Below the pieces are notes generated by a model. The model saw only the letters and a list, made by a program, of their open reading frames with translations, was not told where the DNA came from and searched no databases. Of a stretch of 64,000 nt of DNA, positions 24,526 through 34,900 are shown one piece after another. Position 1 is the stretch's first letter, and each line of letters begins with the position of its first letter. Source of the DNA: Bacteroidota bacterium (GTDB lineage: Bacteria > Bacteroidota > Bacteroidia > Cytophagales > Cyclobacteriaceae); NCBI GenBank assembly GCA_018266395.1, contig JAFEAM010000014.1, positions 1,504 to 65,503 of the forward strand, read 5' to 3'. The translations under genes were made by a program, and so were the position numbers.

Positions 24526-25023
24526 TCACACGCCGCGCTTTCCCAGCTCTATCACTTCCAGTTTTCTTACGGCTCCTGATGCAATCTCCATCCTGATCGC
24601 TGTCCGTAGGGTGTGGAATCCCTGCTGGCCTGCCGCACCCGGGTTAATAAAAAGCAAATTATTGACCTCGTCCTTTTTCACCTGAAGGATATGTGAATGG
24701 CCGCAAATTAGCAGGTGAGGATGTTTTGCATTGACCAGCTTTCTTACCCGTGGATTATAGCAGGGAGGCTTGCCGGCGATGTGCGTAAGCAAGACCAATA
24801 CGCCTTCACACTCAAACCACAAGTCTTCCAGGAATGAGTTTCGCAAGGAGGGATCATCAATATTTCCATGCACAGCCCGGAAGCTGGTGATTTTTCTCAG
24901 CCCATCCGTAACAGCAGGATCACCGATGTCTCCCGCATGCCAGATTTCGTCGCAAGCACTGAAGTGGGTGCTCAGTGTGGGATCAAGGAATCCATGGGTA
25001 TCAGACAGCAGCCCTATCTTCAA
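24526..25023 (-). CDS. YfcE/MJ0936-type metallophosphoesterase
   Basis: 165 residues. Two-metal phosphodiesterase fold: LLSDTHG (residues 5-11), WHAGDIGD, HGNIDD in place of GNHD, LLTHIAG and CGHSHILQ with the last His pair. Members of the family cleave phosphodiesters in vitro; the natural substrate is usually unknown. No signal peptide, so cytoplasmic. It starts 2 bp after the stop of the serine hydrolase gene and is probably transcribed with it. Confidence 0.88.
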   Translation of the reverse strand: MKIGLLSDTHGFLDPTLSTHFSACDEIWHAGDIGDPAVTDGLRKITSFRAVHGNIDDPSLRNSFLEDLWFECEGVLVLLTHIAGKPPCYNPRVRKLVNAKHPHLLICGHSHILQVKKDEVNNLLFINPGAAGQQGFHTLRTAIRMEIASGAVRKLEVIELGKRGV

Positions 25024-25025
25024 TC

Positions 25026-26153
25026 TTACTTTGTTACAAGGGATTCAATGGCATCAGTGATGCCGCGGAAGTACGGATCGAAACTCTTATCGCCGCGGGG
25101 GTGCTCCTGGTTGGAAAGCACGATGATGGTCACGGGTACATCAAGGTAGCGGATGATGACAGTGTTATAGCCAGGGTTGCTGCCGGTGTGCCACACCACT
25201 CTTCCTGAGCGCTGATCCTGCCGGATCTCCCATCCGAAACCATAACCCACTTTGCTGTGATCGTTAAGTTCAGCAGGAGTGTAGGCCAGCTCAAGTGTTT
25301 TCTTACTTACCAGTTTTTCTTCTGCAAGGGCCTGATCCCACTTGAGAAGATCATTGATGGTGGAACTCACGCGACCCGGACCTTTGCGATAACCAAGCCA
25401 GAAGATGTAGTTGGATTCTGGAAATGAATCAGCCCTCACGTAAGATTTCCGGTCCTCAATGAATTTATGACCTACTGCAAGATTGGACAACCTGGATTTA
25501 TCTTCGTTAGTACGTATGTCTGTTGCTGTCATTCTTAGCGGCTTGAAAATCTTGTCTCTGCAGAGCTGTACGAAATCCTGTCCGGACGCCAGTTCAGCGA
25601 TGCTGGCCAGTACCACATAGCCAGTGTTGCTGTACTCGTACTTTTCTCCAGGCTGAAAGCGGATTGGCGGGCGGTACAGTTTCAGGTAATTGAGGATGTC
25701 AGGATTCCCTGCCACCAGGGATTTGTCCCAGTGCTCAGACATCACTTTTTGATAATCAGGGAGGCCGGAGGTGTGGGTCAGCAGATGACGGATGGTAATT
25801 CCCTTGTAGGGGAAGTCGACGTAATATTTGATTACCAGGTCCTCATACCTGATTTTACCTTCCTCCTGCAGCATCATGATGATCATGGCAGTGAACTGCT
25901 TGGATACCGATGCCAGTTCGAAAACGGTAGATGTATCATTGGGAGTCATGGAGTTGTAGTCCCGGTAACCAAACGCTCTGGCGTATTGGACTTTTCCTTT
26001 TTGCTCCACCATAACGGTTCCACTGAAGTCGGGAACAGTGGCAAACAACGAGTCGAGTTGTCCCGGTTTCCAGTTGTTGCGAGGGGTGGGGGAGCAGCCG
26101 GCGATCAGGAGCGCTGCTGTTATGAGAATAATGATATGCTTCATCCTGTTCAT
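25026..26153 (-). CDS. Serine hydrolase of the beta-lactamase/penicillin-binding class C family, lipoprotein
   Basis: 375 residues. The signal peptide ends in IAGC, giving lipidation at about Cys20 (Met4 at 26144 is an alternative start). The catalytic Ser-x-x-Lys is SVSK in FELASVSKQFTAMI, the Tyr motif is YSNTGY, and HTGSNPGY supplies the third motif (HTG). HLLTHTSGLPDYQKV is the usual landmark of this family. It may be an esterase, D-amino-acid peptidase or beta-lactamase, probably not a resistance enzyme. A second hydrolase gene follows at 2 bp. Confidence 0.88.
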   Translation of the reverse strand: MNRMKHIIILITAALLIAGCSPTPRNNWKPGQLDSLFATVPDFSGTVMVEQKGKVQYARAFGYRDYNSMTPNDTSTVFELASVSKQFTAMIIMMLQEEGKIRYEDLVIKYYVDFPYKGITIRHLLTHTSGLPDYQKVMSEHWDKSLVAGNPDILNYLKLYRPPIRFQPGEKYEYSNTGYVVLASIAELASGQDFVQLCRDKIFKPLRMTATDIRTNEDKSRLSNLAVGHKFIEDRKSYVRADSFPESNYIFWLGYRKGPGRVSSTINDLLKWDQALAEEKLVSKKTLELAYTPAELNDHSKVGYGFGWEIRQDQRSGRVVWHTGSNPGYNTVIIRYLDVPVTIIVLSNQEHPRGDKSFDPYFRGITDAIESLVTK

Positions 26154-26213
26154 GGTTCACCAATAGAGATCTGCAAATGTAGAAGTCTGACGGAAAAATG
26201 GAAGAGCCGGCTA

Positions 26214-27509
26214 CTAAAGTTCAACGTGAGAGCGAATAGCCCATATGCCGATGTCTCCTCTGTCTGCGTTGAAGGCCATATTCCAGATATATTGATAGTC
26301 GAGGGTAAGGAAGATGTTATTGTGCACTCTTATGGAATAGTACACTTCCGCCGCCCTTTCTGTAGCATATCTCAATCGCCCGTCACCGATGATGAAACCG
26401 TTCCCGCCTCTTTCGAGGAAGTTGGCTTGTTCTGGTGAAAGGCCATTGATGGTGCCTGCGAATCCAATTTTGTCAGCGGGCCTTTTCCATCGGATACCGC
26501 CGACAACAATCCCTGCCATTATGGACCGGTCTATTTGCGTGAACCCGTAGTTTTCAGTCTTACCATCGGCCCAACTCCCATTGATAAACCATCCGAAATT
26601 TTGTTGTTCCTGTTCCAACTTAAGAACTACACCATATTTGCCATGATAGGAGGTGCGCATTTTAGCCACGCTATCGGGTTGCGTATAGACAGCATCTGTA
26701 AACCTGACGCCAAGTGTGCTGTTATAAAACCCCACCACTCCAAAATGCCCCACTCTTCCGAACAGCGCAAAATGCTTTCTGTACTCCAGGTTGATCCCGT
26801 GCGCCTCAAGCAGATTAAAATCGAACTTTGGACCGTTTGGTGTGGTGGAGGGGGTGGTAACGGCAAACCTCATGGAATTCTTTGGTGTAATATACTCCAA
26901 CACTGCACCCCAGGTATTTCCGCGCGTATCCGAGGCGAAGTCATAGGCACCACCTGTCATGAGAGCCCAATTCATGAATTGTGTTCTCCCATCATTTGCA
27001 TAATTGGAGTTGTCAAAATAATCCAGCAGGCTGAACTTGCCGACCGTCAGGGTAAGACGCTTTACGGCCAGCCTTTCATTCAGCTGGTTAATGCCGTCTG
27101 CCACCAGCACCGTTTCTTTGGTCAATGGGAATTCGTGGCGAATGAAGAAACGTGCCACATAGATTTTCGGACTGCCGCTTCCGACCCTGAAGGCTTCTCC
27201 GTTAGGAAACCCGGCAATACCAGCCACACCGCTAAGGCCACTGCCGCCGGCAAGTTCCGGATTAATGTAGATGGACGTCCTGTCAGTCAGTCTCCTCCCC
27301 AGGAACCACGTGTTGCGAACGGTAATTTGTGTCTCGGATTCGGAATGAAGGCTCTTGATCCCGGAGTAGGGCGGGTTAAAGCCTTCATGTCCTTGCTGAA
27401 CTACGGTATTCATGAACCTGAAGGTCCATCGGTCGACCGAATCTTTATTCTGGCTTAAGGATACATGAGCGATGAGAAGAGCGAAGACTCCTGGAACTAT
27501 TCTGAACAT
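26214..27509 (-). CDS. Carbohydrate porin-like outer-membrane protein
   Basis: 431 residues. Sec signal peptide (about 19 residues, ending SLSQ). The body has the strand-turn pattern and C-terminal aromatic residue of a large beta-barrel (final Leu after HVEL) with RFFIRHEFPLTK, KRLTLTVGKFSLLDYFDNSNYANDGRTQFMNWAL (core LTVGKFSLLDYFDN) and TLDYQYIWNMAFNADRGDIGIW, features of OprB-like carbohydrate porins. It is the last gene of the efflux operon, 27 bp after the second RND gene; its role there is unclear, and it may let metal or small solutes through the outer membrane. Confidence 0.65.
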   Translation of the reverse strand: MFRIVPGVFALLIAHVSLSQNKDSVDRWTFRFMNTVVQQGHEGFNPPYSGIKSLHSESETQITVRNTWFLGRRLTDRTSIYINPELAGGSGLSGVAGIAGFPNGEAFRVGSGSPKIYVARFFIRHEFPLTKETVLVADGINQLNERLAVKRLTLTVGKFSLLDYFDNSNYANDGRTQFMNWALMTGGAYDFASDTRGNTWGAVLEYITPKNSMRFAVTTPSTTPNGPKFDFNLLEAHGINLEYRKHFALFGRVGHFGVVGFYNSTLGVRFTDAVYTQPDSVAKMRTSYHGKYGVVLKLEQEQQNFGWFINGSWADGKTENYGFTQIDRSIMAGIVVGGIRWKRPADKIGFAGTINGLSPEQANFLERGGNGFIIGDGRLRYATERAAEVYYSIRVHNNIFLTLDYQYIWNMAFNADRGDIGIWAIRSHVEL

Positions 27510-27536
27510 GCAGGATTTGAGGTTGCACTAAGCTAA

Positions 27537-30500
27537 TCAAATCAGTTTTGTCTCCGAGCCCTTCATCGCTTCATCACGCCGGTGCCAGATGAAATAAATG
27601 GCAGGCAGTGTAATGAGTGTCAGTATAGTGTCCGAGAGTAGCCCTCCAATCATCACCACGGCGAGCGGTCTCTGTGTTTCGGATCCAATGCCGGTCGAAA
27701 GGGCAGCTGGCATCAGGCCTATTCCGGCCATTAGGGCCGTCATTACAACGGGTCTGACCCTGGTCAGGGCTCCATCCATAATAGACTGGCGGAGAGAATT
27801 GCCTGCAGCTTTGAGCTTTTCAAAAACAGAAACCAGGATCACGCCATTCTGCACCGAGACACCAAACAGTGCAATGAACCCTACACCGGCGGAAATGCTG
27901 AAGTGAATACCCGTAATGTATAAGGAGAGTATGCCACCGATCATGGCAAACGGGACGTTCATCAAAACCCCTACTGCATTCCGGATACTGTTGAACATGA
28001 AGAACAGCCAGATAAAAATGAGTGCGATGGAGATGGGTACAACGACCTCAAGCTGGTTGAGCGCTCTTACCTGGTTTTCAAATTCACCGTTCCAGGTAAG
28101 ATCGTATCCCCTTTCCACCTTAATGGCTTTACCTACCTTCTCCTGAGCTTCGGCAATCGTTCCTCCCAGGTCACGGCCGCGTACAGAGAATTTAATCGGG
28201 ATGAAGCGCTGATTGTTTTCGCGGTAGACAAACGCCGGTCCGTTCTGCAGCTTGATATCGGCGATCTCATAAAGCGGGATCTTGGTTCCATTGGTGCAGG
28301 GTATCATGAGCCTGCCAATTTCATTTTCGTTTTTGCGGTATTCCGGTGAGAAGCGAATCACAATGTCAAAGCGCCTTTCCCCATCATAAAAGGTCGATAC
28401 TTTTTTGCCGCCGACTGCCATTTCGATGATGTCGTTGGCCTCTGCAACATTTGCGCCATAACGTGCCATTTTAACCCTGTCAAGTTCCACTCTCAGTTCA
28501 GGCGCACCGAGGCTCTTGAACACACCAAGGTCCTGAACCCCCCTGACGGTTTGCATGATCTCACGCACACTGTCGGCTTTTCTCTCGATGTTGCTGAGGT
28601 TGTCACCGAAGATTTTGATCGCCATTTCACCTTTTACCCCTGAGACAGCTTCCTGCACATTGTCTGAAATAGGTTGGGAGAAGCCGAAGACTACTCCCGG
28701 GAATCGGGCCGCCAACTGGTCCTGCATGTTCTTGATGATTTCATCTTTGGTGAGTCCGCGCTTCCACTCATTTTTTTGGTACAGGTCGACAAAGAATTCC
28801 ACATTGAAGAATCCGGTAGGGTCGGTACCGTCATTGGGTCGTCCATTCTGTGAAATGACACCTTTTACTTCTGGATAGGTCTGAAAGATCTTCCTCATTT
28901 CAGAAGACATGAAATTGGCCGTGGTGAAGTTTATGCTCTGGGGCATGCTCGCCCTGACATAGATGGAGCCCTCATTCAAAGACGGCAAGAATTCCGACCC
29001 CAGGCGAGTGTAAACAAACAGGCTGATAGCCAACAATGATGCAGACATGGCAATACGCAGCCATGGTCTGTTTAATGACTGGGACAGAATGGGGCGGTAG
29101 ATTCTTTTGATCCAGTGTACCAAAGGGTTCTCCCGCTCAATTATGTTTTTGGTAAGAAGTAATTTGCTGAGCAGGGGCACGAGAGTAAGAGTAAAAATGA
29201 GCGCACCTGTCAGTGCAAAGCCCATGGTGTAGGCAAGCGGGCTGAACATCTTGCCCTCCACTTTCTGAAAAGCAAAAATCGGGATAAGCGCAGTGATGAT
29301 GATTAGTTTGGCAAACAATATGGGCTTGCCCATTTCCACGGAGATGTCTTTAACGATTCCTGCCTTGTCCATGGCATTGAATTTCTCCGCGCCAATTTCT
29401 TCCTGCCTGTGGGCCATGAAGGCAAACACTCCTTCCACCATTACCACCGCACCGTCAATGATAATTCCGAAGTCAATGGCACCGATGGATAGAAGGTTGG
29501 CGGACATGCCTTTGATCTTCATGCAGATGAAGGCAAACAGCAATGCCAGGGGAATAATCAACGCCACAATAAGAGTCGTACGCCAATCCAGCAGGAAGAT
29601 GGAGACAATTAGTGTCACAAGAAGTACACCGATGGAGAGGTTTTCCAAAACTGTATGAATCGTAAGGTTGACAAGATTGGTCCGGTCGTAGAACACCTTG
29701 ATTTTTACGCCTTCCGGAAGTATGCGATTGTTGAGGTCATTGATTTTCTTGTTGAGGTCTTTAAGAACGGTGTTGGGATCTTCACCTCTCCGCAGCAAGA
29801 CTATGCCTTCAACAACATCCTGTTCGTTACCGCGCCCAACCTTTCCCAGGCGGGGCTTATAAAATTCTGACACCTTACCCACGTCTTTGATGAAGATGGG
29901 GGTGCCATCAATGTTACGGATGATGATTGTTTCAATGTCGGTGATGTCGTTGACCAGTCCCAGGCCGCGAACCATATAAGCCTGCTGCCCTTTTTCTATT
30001 ACGTCTCCGCCCACATTTCCATTGTTCTCACGAATGGCATCGAATGCATCCTGCGGGCTGAGGTCATAAGCCCTTAAACGATCGGGGTTCAGTGTAATCT
30101 CAAAGGTTTTTACTTCACCCCCAAAGCTGATTACATCTGCGACGCCAGGTACGGCCTTAAGTCGTTTGTCTATTACCCAATCCTGGATTTCTTTCAGTTC
30201 CCGGACTGACTTTTGTCCGCCTCCATCCAATGTGTATCGGTAGATTTCGCCGGTGGGACCGGAGGGGGGTTGAATCTCTGCGTCGACTCCTTCCGGCAGC
30301 GTCACATTTTCGATCTGATTGTATACCACCTGCCGTGCCCAGAAGTCATCCACTTCATCTTCGAAGAAGATGGTTACGACGGACAATCCAAAAAGTGAAA
30401 TGGAGCGGAGGCTGGTCTTTTTGGGAACGACGTTCATCTCCACCTCAATGGGGATGGTTACAAACTTTTCCATTTCCTCGGCGCTCCTGCCCGGCCATTG

Positions 30501-30662
30501 GGTTATAATCACCACCCTGGTGTTGATCACGTCCGGGAAGGCTTCAATAGGGGTGAGCAGGAAACTCCTGATACCCATGGAAACGATAAGTGCCGTTCCC
30601 AGGAAGACCAGAATGGGGTTCTTCAGCGAAAATGCAATTATGCTCTTAATAAAGTTGTTCAT
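27537..30662 (-). CDS. CzcA/CusA-type heavy-metal RND efflux pump, copy 2
   Basis: 1041 residues, inner-membrane proton antiporter expelling metal ions from the periplasm through adaptor and TolC. The HME signature DFGIIIDGAVVMVEG is in the middle of membrane helix 4 (Asp pair for proton transfer). SLNEGSIYVRASMPQSINF and NGRPNDGTDPTGFFNVEFFVDL resemble CzcA rather than CusA, so divalent metals are more likely. The gene is a close paralog of the pump at 31951, with near identity in the periplasmic parts. The 143-bp gap upstream contains a short hairpin (CCAGGTC/GACCCGG on the minus strand) that may reduce read-through from the upstream genes. Confidence 0.9.
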   Translation of the reverse strand: MNNFIKSIIAFSLKNPILVFLGTALIVSMGIRSFLLTPIEAFPDVINTRVVIITQWPGRSAEEMEKFVTIPIEVEMNVVPKKTSLRSISLFGLSVVTIFFEDEVDDFWARQVVYNQIENVTLPEGVDAEIQPPSGPTGEIYRYTLDGGGQKSVRELKEIQDWVIDKRLKAVPGVADVISFGGEVKTFEITLNPDRLRAYDLSPQDAFDAIRENNGNVGGDVIEKGQQAYMVRGLGLVNDITDIETIIIRNIDGTPIFIKDVGKVSEFYKPRLGKVGRGNEQDVVEGIVLLRRGEDPNTVLKDLNKKINDLNNRILPEGVKIKVFYDRTNLVNLTIHTVLENLSIGVLLVTLIVSIFLLDWRTTLIVALIIPLALLFAFICMKIKGMSANLLSIGAIDFGIIIDGAVVMVEGVFAFMAHRQEEIGAEKFNAMDKAGIVKDISVEMGKPILFAKLIIITALIPIFAFQKVEGKMFSPLAYTMGFALTGALIFTLTLVPLLSKLLLTKNIIERENPLVHWIKRIYRPILSQSLNRPWLRIAMSASLLAISLFVYTRLGSEFLPSLNEGSIYVRASMPQSINFTTANFMSSEMRKIFQTYPEVKGVISQNGRPNDGTDPTGFFNVEFFVDLYQKNEWKRGLTKDEIIKNMQDQLAARFPGVVFGFSQPISDNVQEAVSGVKGEMAIKIFGDNLSNIERKADSVREIMQTVRGVQDLGVFKSLGAPELRVELDRVKMARYGANVAEANDIIEMAVGGKKVSTFYDGERRFDIVIRFSPEYRKNENEIGRLMIPCTNGTKIPLYEIADIKLQNGPAFVYRENNQRFIPIKFSVRGRDLGGTIAEAQEKVGKAIKVERGYDLTWNGEFENQVRALNQLEVVVPISIALIFIWLFFMFNSIRNAVGVLMNVPFAMIGGILSLYITGIHFSISAGVGFIALFGVSVQNGVILVSVFEKLKAAGNSLRQSIMDGALTRVRPVVMTALMAGIGLMPAALSTGIGSETQRPLAVVMIGGLLSDTILTLITLPAIYFIWHRRDEAMKGSETKLI

Positions 30663-30805
30663 ACCAGTGTCTTTGACCAGCGGGTCTCCCCATCAGGTTC
30701 ATTGTTGTAATTCGAATTGGGACTGATGGACCCGGTGTACCATTTGGTTCTGTTTCTCAATCAATTCTTAAGACAACAAATCTGGACCGGGTCACAGACC
30801 TGGTA

Positions 30806-31162
30806 CTAAATCAGAAGTCTTCTGTTTTGCAGAAATAAGTCGTATCTGGCCGGCTGCCATGATGTTCTGAAGCAACAATTAACAGGCTGAACCACGGCAT
30901 AAGTATCCTCTGGTTCGTAGACTACGTGGCAGACCAAAGTTCCAATTGCACGTTGTATGCAGTCTTCCGTGGACTTCTCCTCATACAGCGGGGTCTGGTT
31001 GGTTGTACGCAGTGAGAAGTGTAGTTCAGCCTTATCTTCCGAAACGCCATAGGAGGGAGTTGAATAACCCATCATCTCTTCAAAATTCTGAAAGAGGAGA
31101 CACCCCACCAGCAGGGCCCTGATCATCAGATGAAGTGTGCGAGAATCTTTGCTGATACACAT
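30806..31162 (-). CDS. Small secreted hypothetical protein
   Basis: 118 residues from the ATG at 31162, or 106 from the ATG at 31126, which gives a cleaner signal peptide (IRALLVGCLLFQ). The mature part has four Cys (STEDCIQ, TLVCHVV, NCCFRT) and several Tyr and Trp. No family recognised. It sits 13 bp after the barrel gene and before the second RND pump, so metal binding in the periplasm is possible; this is inferred from context only. Confidence 0.5.
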   Translation of the reverse strand: MCISKDSRTLHLMIRALLVGCLLFQNFEEMMGYSTPSYGVSEDKAELHFSLRTTNQTPLYEEKSTEDCIQRAIGTLVCHVVYEPEDTYAVVQPVNCCFRTSWQPARYDLFLQNRRLLI

Positions 31163-31175
31163 GGTTCAATCGAAA

Positions 31176-31946
31176 TCAGAAAAGCCATGAAAGCCGGATT
31201 CCATAGGAAATATGACGTCCATCACCCTGACCCTTTGCATAAATGTTTGACAGGCTTTGGGTAAACACAAAATGCACCTGGAACATGCTCCCGCCGCCCC
31301 CGGAATCAATATCAGTACCTGCGGTGATCTGATAGCCCCATTGGTTCCTTACATAATTGTCAGTTACCCAGTTGTATGGATGGTCGCCGTCAACAGAACT
31401 TTGATATGCTTGATTGACCCTGCTGTTGTGGATGAAAAGAGCTCCTGCACTGCCTGAGAGCCGCATACCCTGTTGCAAGACATCCTTCTTTGTTCTGAAG
31501 TGGATGGTTATTGGTACTTGGATGGTGCTGAATCGTATCCGTTCCAGGTAGGTGGAGTCAAGATTCCCGACGAATCCCAGGTCACTGGTGATCCAGGGAT
31601 GCGAATAGGCACCACCTGTGACATCAGAATTCTTGATACCGGCACCAAGCTGTTGAAAACCCACACCAAGTCCCACGCCAACTACTTTCGAGAAATAGTA
31701 TTCGGCCCGAACCATGCCGCCAATAGAAGGTTTATAGAAATATGAATCAGAAACCTGCTCGCCGGCAATACTTGACCAGTACATGTTCATGGAGAGTCCC
31801 CAATGAAAATTCTTTTCAAAGGTGTCTTTAAGTTTTCCGCTTTCCAGAATGTGATCCTTTAACGACTGCTGCCCGGAGACCTGGAAACTTGACAGGCCCG
31901 AAACAATCAACATGGCGGTAAGTAAGTACTTCTTGGTGACCAGCAT
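31176..31946 (-). CDS. Outer-membrane beta-barrel protein, PorT family
   Basis: 256 residues. Signal peptide (SSFQVSGQQ cleavage), then eight or so amphipathic strands with GGMVRAEYYFSKVVGVGLGVGFQQLG and a last strand ending SYGIRLSWLF, the aromatic end typical of barrels assembled by BamA. It belongs to the group of small barrels annotated PorT or outer-membrane beta-barrel domain. It starts 4 bp after the first RND pump. The second efflux operon has a similar barrel next to its TolC gene, so such barrels seem to be a standing part of these operons. Confidence 0.7.
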   Translation of the reverse strand: MLVTKKYLLTAMLIVSGLSSFQVSGQQSLKDHILESGKLKDTFEKNFHWGLSMNMYWSSIAGEQVSDSYFYKPSIGGMVRAEYYFSKVVGVGLGVGFQQLGAGIKNSDVTGGAYSHPWITSDLGFVGNLDSTYLERIRFSTIQVPITIHFRTKKDVLQQGMRLSGSAGALFIHNSRVNQAYQSSVDGDHPYNWVTDNYVRNQWGYQITAGTDIDSGGGGSMFQVHFVFTQSLSNIYAKGQGDGRHISYGIRLSWLF

Positions 31947-31950
31947 TCGT

Positions 31951-34900
31951 TTATTCTTTAGGTCCGGTTGATCGATTCAATATCTGGTATATGGCAGGCA
32001 ATGTGATAAGGGTGAGGATGGTAGCCGAAATGAGCCCGCATATAACCACCACAGCCAATGGCTTTTGTGTTTCGCTTCCGATGCCCGTAGATAAAGCCGC
32101 AGGGAGAAGCCCCAAGCCGGCCATCAGTGCAGTCATGACGATAGGTCTGACCCTGGACATGGCACCTTCTACGATGGAGTGCTGAAGGTCTTTTCCTTCA
32201 TCCCGGAGTTTATTGAATACATCAACCATAATGACCCCGTTCTGGACGCATACACCAAAGAGCGCGATGAACCCAACGCCGGCTGAAATGCTGAAGTTGA
32301 TTCCGGTGAGGAACAGTCCGAGGATGCCTCCAATCAGCGCAAAGGGAACATTCATCAATACAATACCTGCGTGTTTTGTGGAGTTGAACATGAAGTAAAG
32401 CCACATGAAAATCAGTCCAATAGAAATCGGAACAACAACCTTAAGTTGGTTGGTGGCTCTCACCTGATTTTCAAATTCTCCGTTCCATGTCATCCGGTAT
32501 CCCTTCTGAAGTTTTACTGCTTCGTGGACTTTTTCCTGAGCCTCAGCAATAGTGCTTCCAAGGTCGCGACCCCTTACAGAGAATTTAATAGGCACAAACC
32601 TCTGATTGCCTTCCCGGTACACAAAAGCTGGCCCGGTTTGCCGTTTGATTTCAGCAATTTCACTCATGGGAATCTTGGTGCCTGTGGTTGTGGGAACCAT
32701 GAGTTTTCCAATTGCTTTTTCTGACTGGCGGAATTCGGGCGAGAATCTAACGCGTATGTCGAACCGTCGTTCACCGTCATAATAGGTTGACACTTTTTTG
32801 CCTCCGACGGCCATTTCAATCAGGTCATTTACTTCCACCACATTCGCGCCGTACCGTGCCAACTTAAGTCGATCCACTTCAATACGCAGTTCAGGCTGAC
32901 CTAGGCTTTTGAATATCCCCAGATCCTCTACACCAGGAATAGTAGCCATGATATCGCGCACGCTGTCTGCCTTCCTTTCCAGGACTTCAATTTCATCACC
33001 AAACACTTTAATGGCCATCTCGCCCTTCACCCCTGACACGGCCTCCTGCACGTTATCCGAAATGGGTTGTGAGAAACCGAACACCACTCCAGGGAACCGG
33101 TTCGCGAGCTTCTCCTGCATGTCGCTGATGATTTCCTCTTTGGGTATTCCCCGTTTCCATTCTTCTTTTGGAAACAGGTCCACAAAGAATTCCACATTGA
33201 AAAACCCTGTAGGGTCGGTACCGTCATTCGGTCGGCCATTTTGAGAAATCACTCCCTTCACTTCAGGGTACAGCTGAAATATCTTTCTCATTTCAGCCGA
33301 CATAAGGTTAGCCCTTGAGAAAGCAACACTCTGCGGCATGCTGGCCCTCACGTAGATCGAGCCTTCATTTAAGGATGGAAGGAACTCCGTTCCGAGATTG
33401 AGTCCAACCATAAGACTGGCTATAAGTAATGCGATGGATAGCCCGATGCTGCGGGAGGGTTTGCTCAAGGACCAGGTCAATGCCGGATTATAAATCTTCA
33501 CCAGGCCACTGACCAGCACGTTGTCCTTCTCCCTGACATTCTTCGACAAGAGAATCTTGCAGAGCAGGGGAACCAGTGTAAGTGTAAAAATTAGCGCCCC
33601 AAGCAAAGCGAATCCTATCGTGTAAGCCAGAGGGCTAAACATTTTTCCTTCCACCTTCTGGAATGCGAAAATTGGAATCAGTGCCGTGATAATGATAAGT
33701 TTGGAGTACAGGATGGGTTTACCCATGTCGATGGAGACTTTCTTCACCATTCCCATTTTTGAGGCGAGATTGAACTGCTCTACCCCCATTTCATTCTGCT
33801 TATGGGCCAAATAGACAAAGACACCCTCTACCATCACCACCGCCCCATCTATAATAATTCCGAAGTCGATGGCACCAATAGAGAGAAGATTAGCCGACAT
33901 GCCCTTGAACTTCATGCAAATGAATGCAAACAGCAGCGCAAGTGGAATAATAATGGCCACGATGACAGTGGTCCTCCAGTTCAGTAAAAAGATAGACAGG
34001 ATTGCGGTAACCAGGAGCATTCCGATAATCAGATTCTCCATTACCGTGCGTGTAGTCAGGCTCACGAGTGTGGTCCTGTCATAGAAGACCTTAATAAATA
34101 CTCCTTCTGGCAAAACGCGATCATTCAAATCCTCAACGGCTTCGTTTAGGTGTTTCAGTACTTCACTTGGATTCTCGCCTTTTCTAAGGAGGACAATTCC
34201 CTCAACTATATCATCTTCATTTCCCCGTCCGACCTTTCCGAGCCGGGGTTTGAATGATTCTGCCACTTTCGCAACATCTTTGACAAAAATGGGGGTGCCG
34301 TTAATATTCTTGACGATGATGGTTTCCAGATCCTGAATCCCCTTGACCAGGCCAAGTCCCCTAACCAGATAAGTTTGTGTTCCCCCCTCAATGACATCGC
34401 CACCAACATTTCCGTTATTTTCCTGCACTGCGACGAAGACATCTTCTGCGCTGAAGCCGTATGCAATAAGGCGAATGGGATCAAGGGTGATCTCAAATGT
34501 CTTTATCTCGCCACCGAAGCTGATGACATCAGCAACACCAGGCACAGCCTTTAGTCTCTTGTCAATAACCCAGTCCTGAATTTCCTTTAGTTCCCGCACA
34601 CTCTTCCCTACACCAGCGAGTGTATAGCGGTAGATTTCACCGGTTGGCCCTGACGGTGGCTGGATTTCCGACTCTGCACCATCAGGTAAAATGACGCTTG
34701 CTATCTGATTGAATACGGCTTGTCTGGCGTGAAAGTCATCCACATCATCTTCGAAAAAGATGGTCACCACTGAGAGCCCGAATAATGAGATGGATCGGAG
34801 ACTTGTTTTCCTGGGCACCACATTCATCTCAATCTCGATGGGGATCGTTACAAACTTCTCCATCTCTTCGGCACTTCGACCCGGCCATTGTGTGATGATA

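Noticed and set aside
25026-26153. Antibiotic-resistance beta-lactamase
   Set aside because: Motifs are those of the broad class C-like serine hydrolase family, most of which are esterases or peptidases; nothing points to resistance.
26535-27458. 307-codon plus-strand frame
   Set aside because: Antisense to the porin-like gene; high Cys/His content from reversed codons, no recognisable domain.
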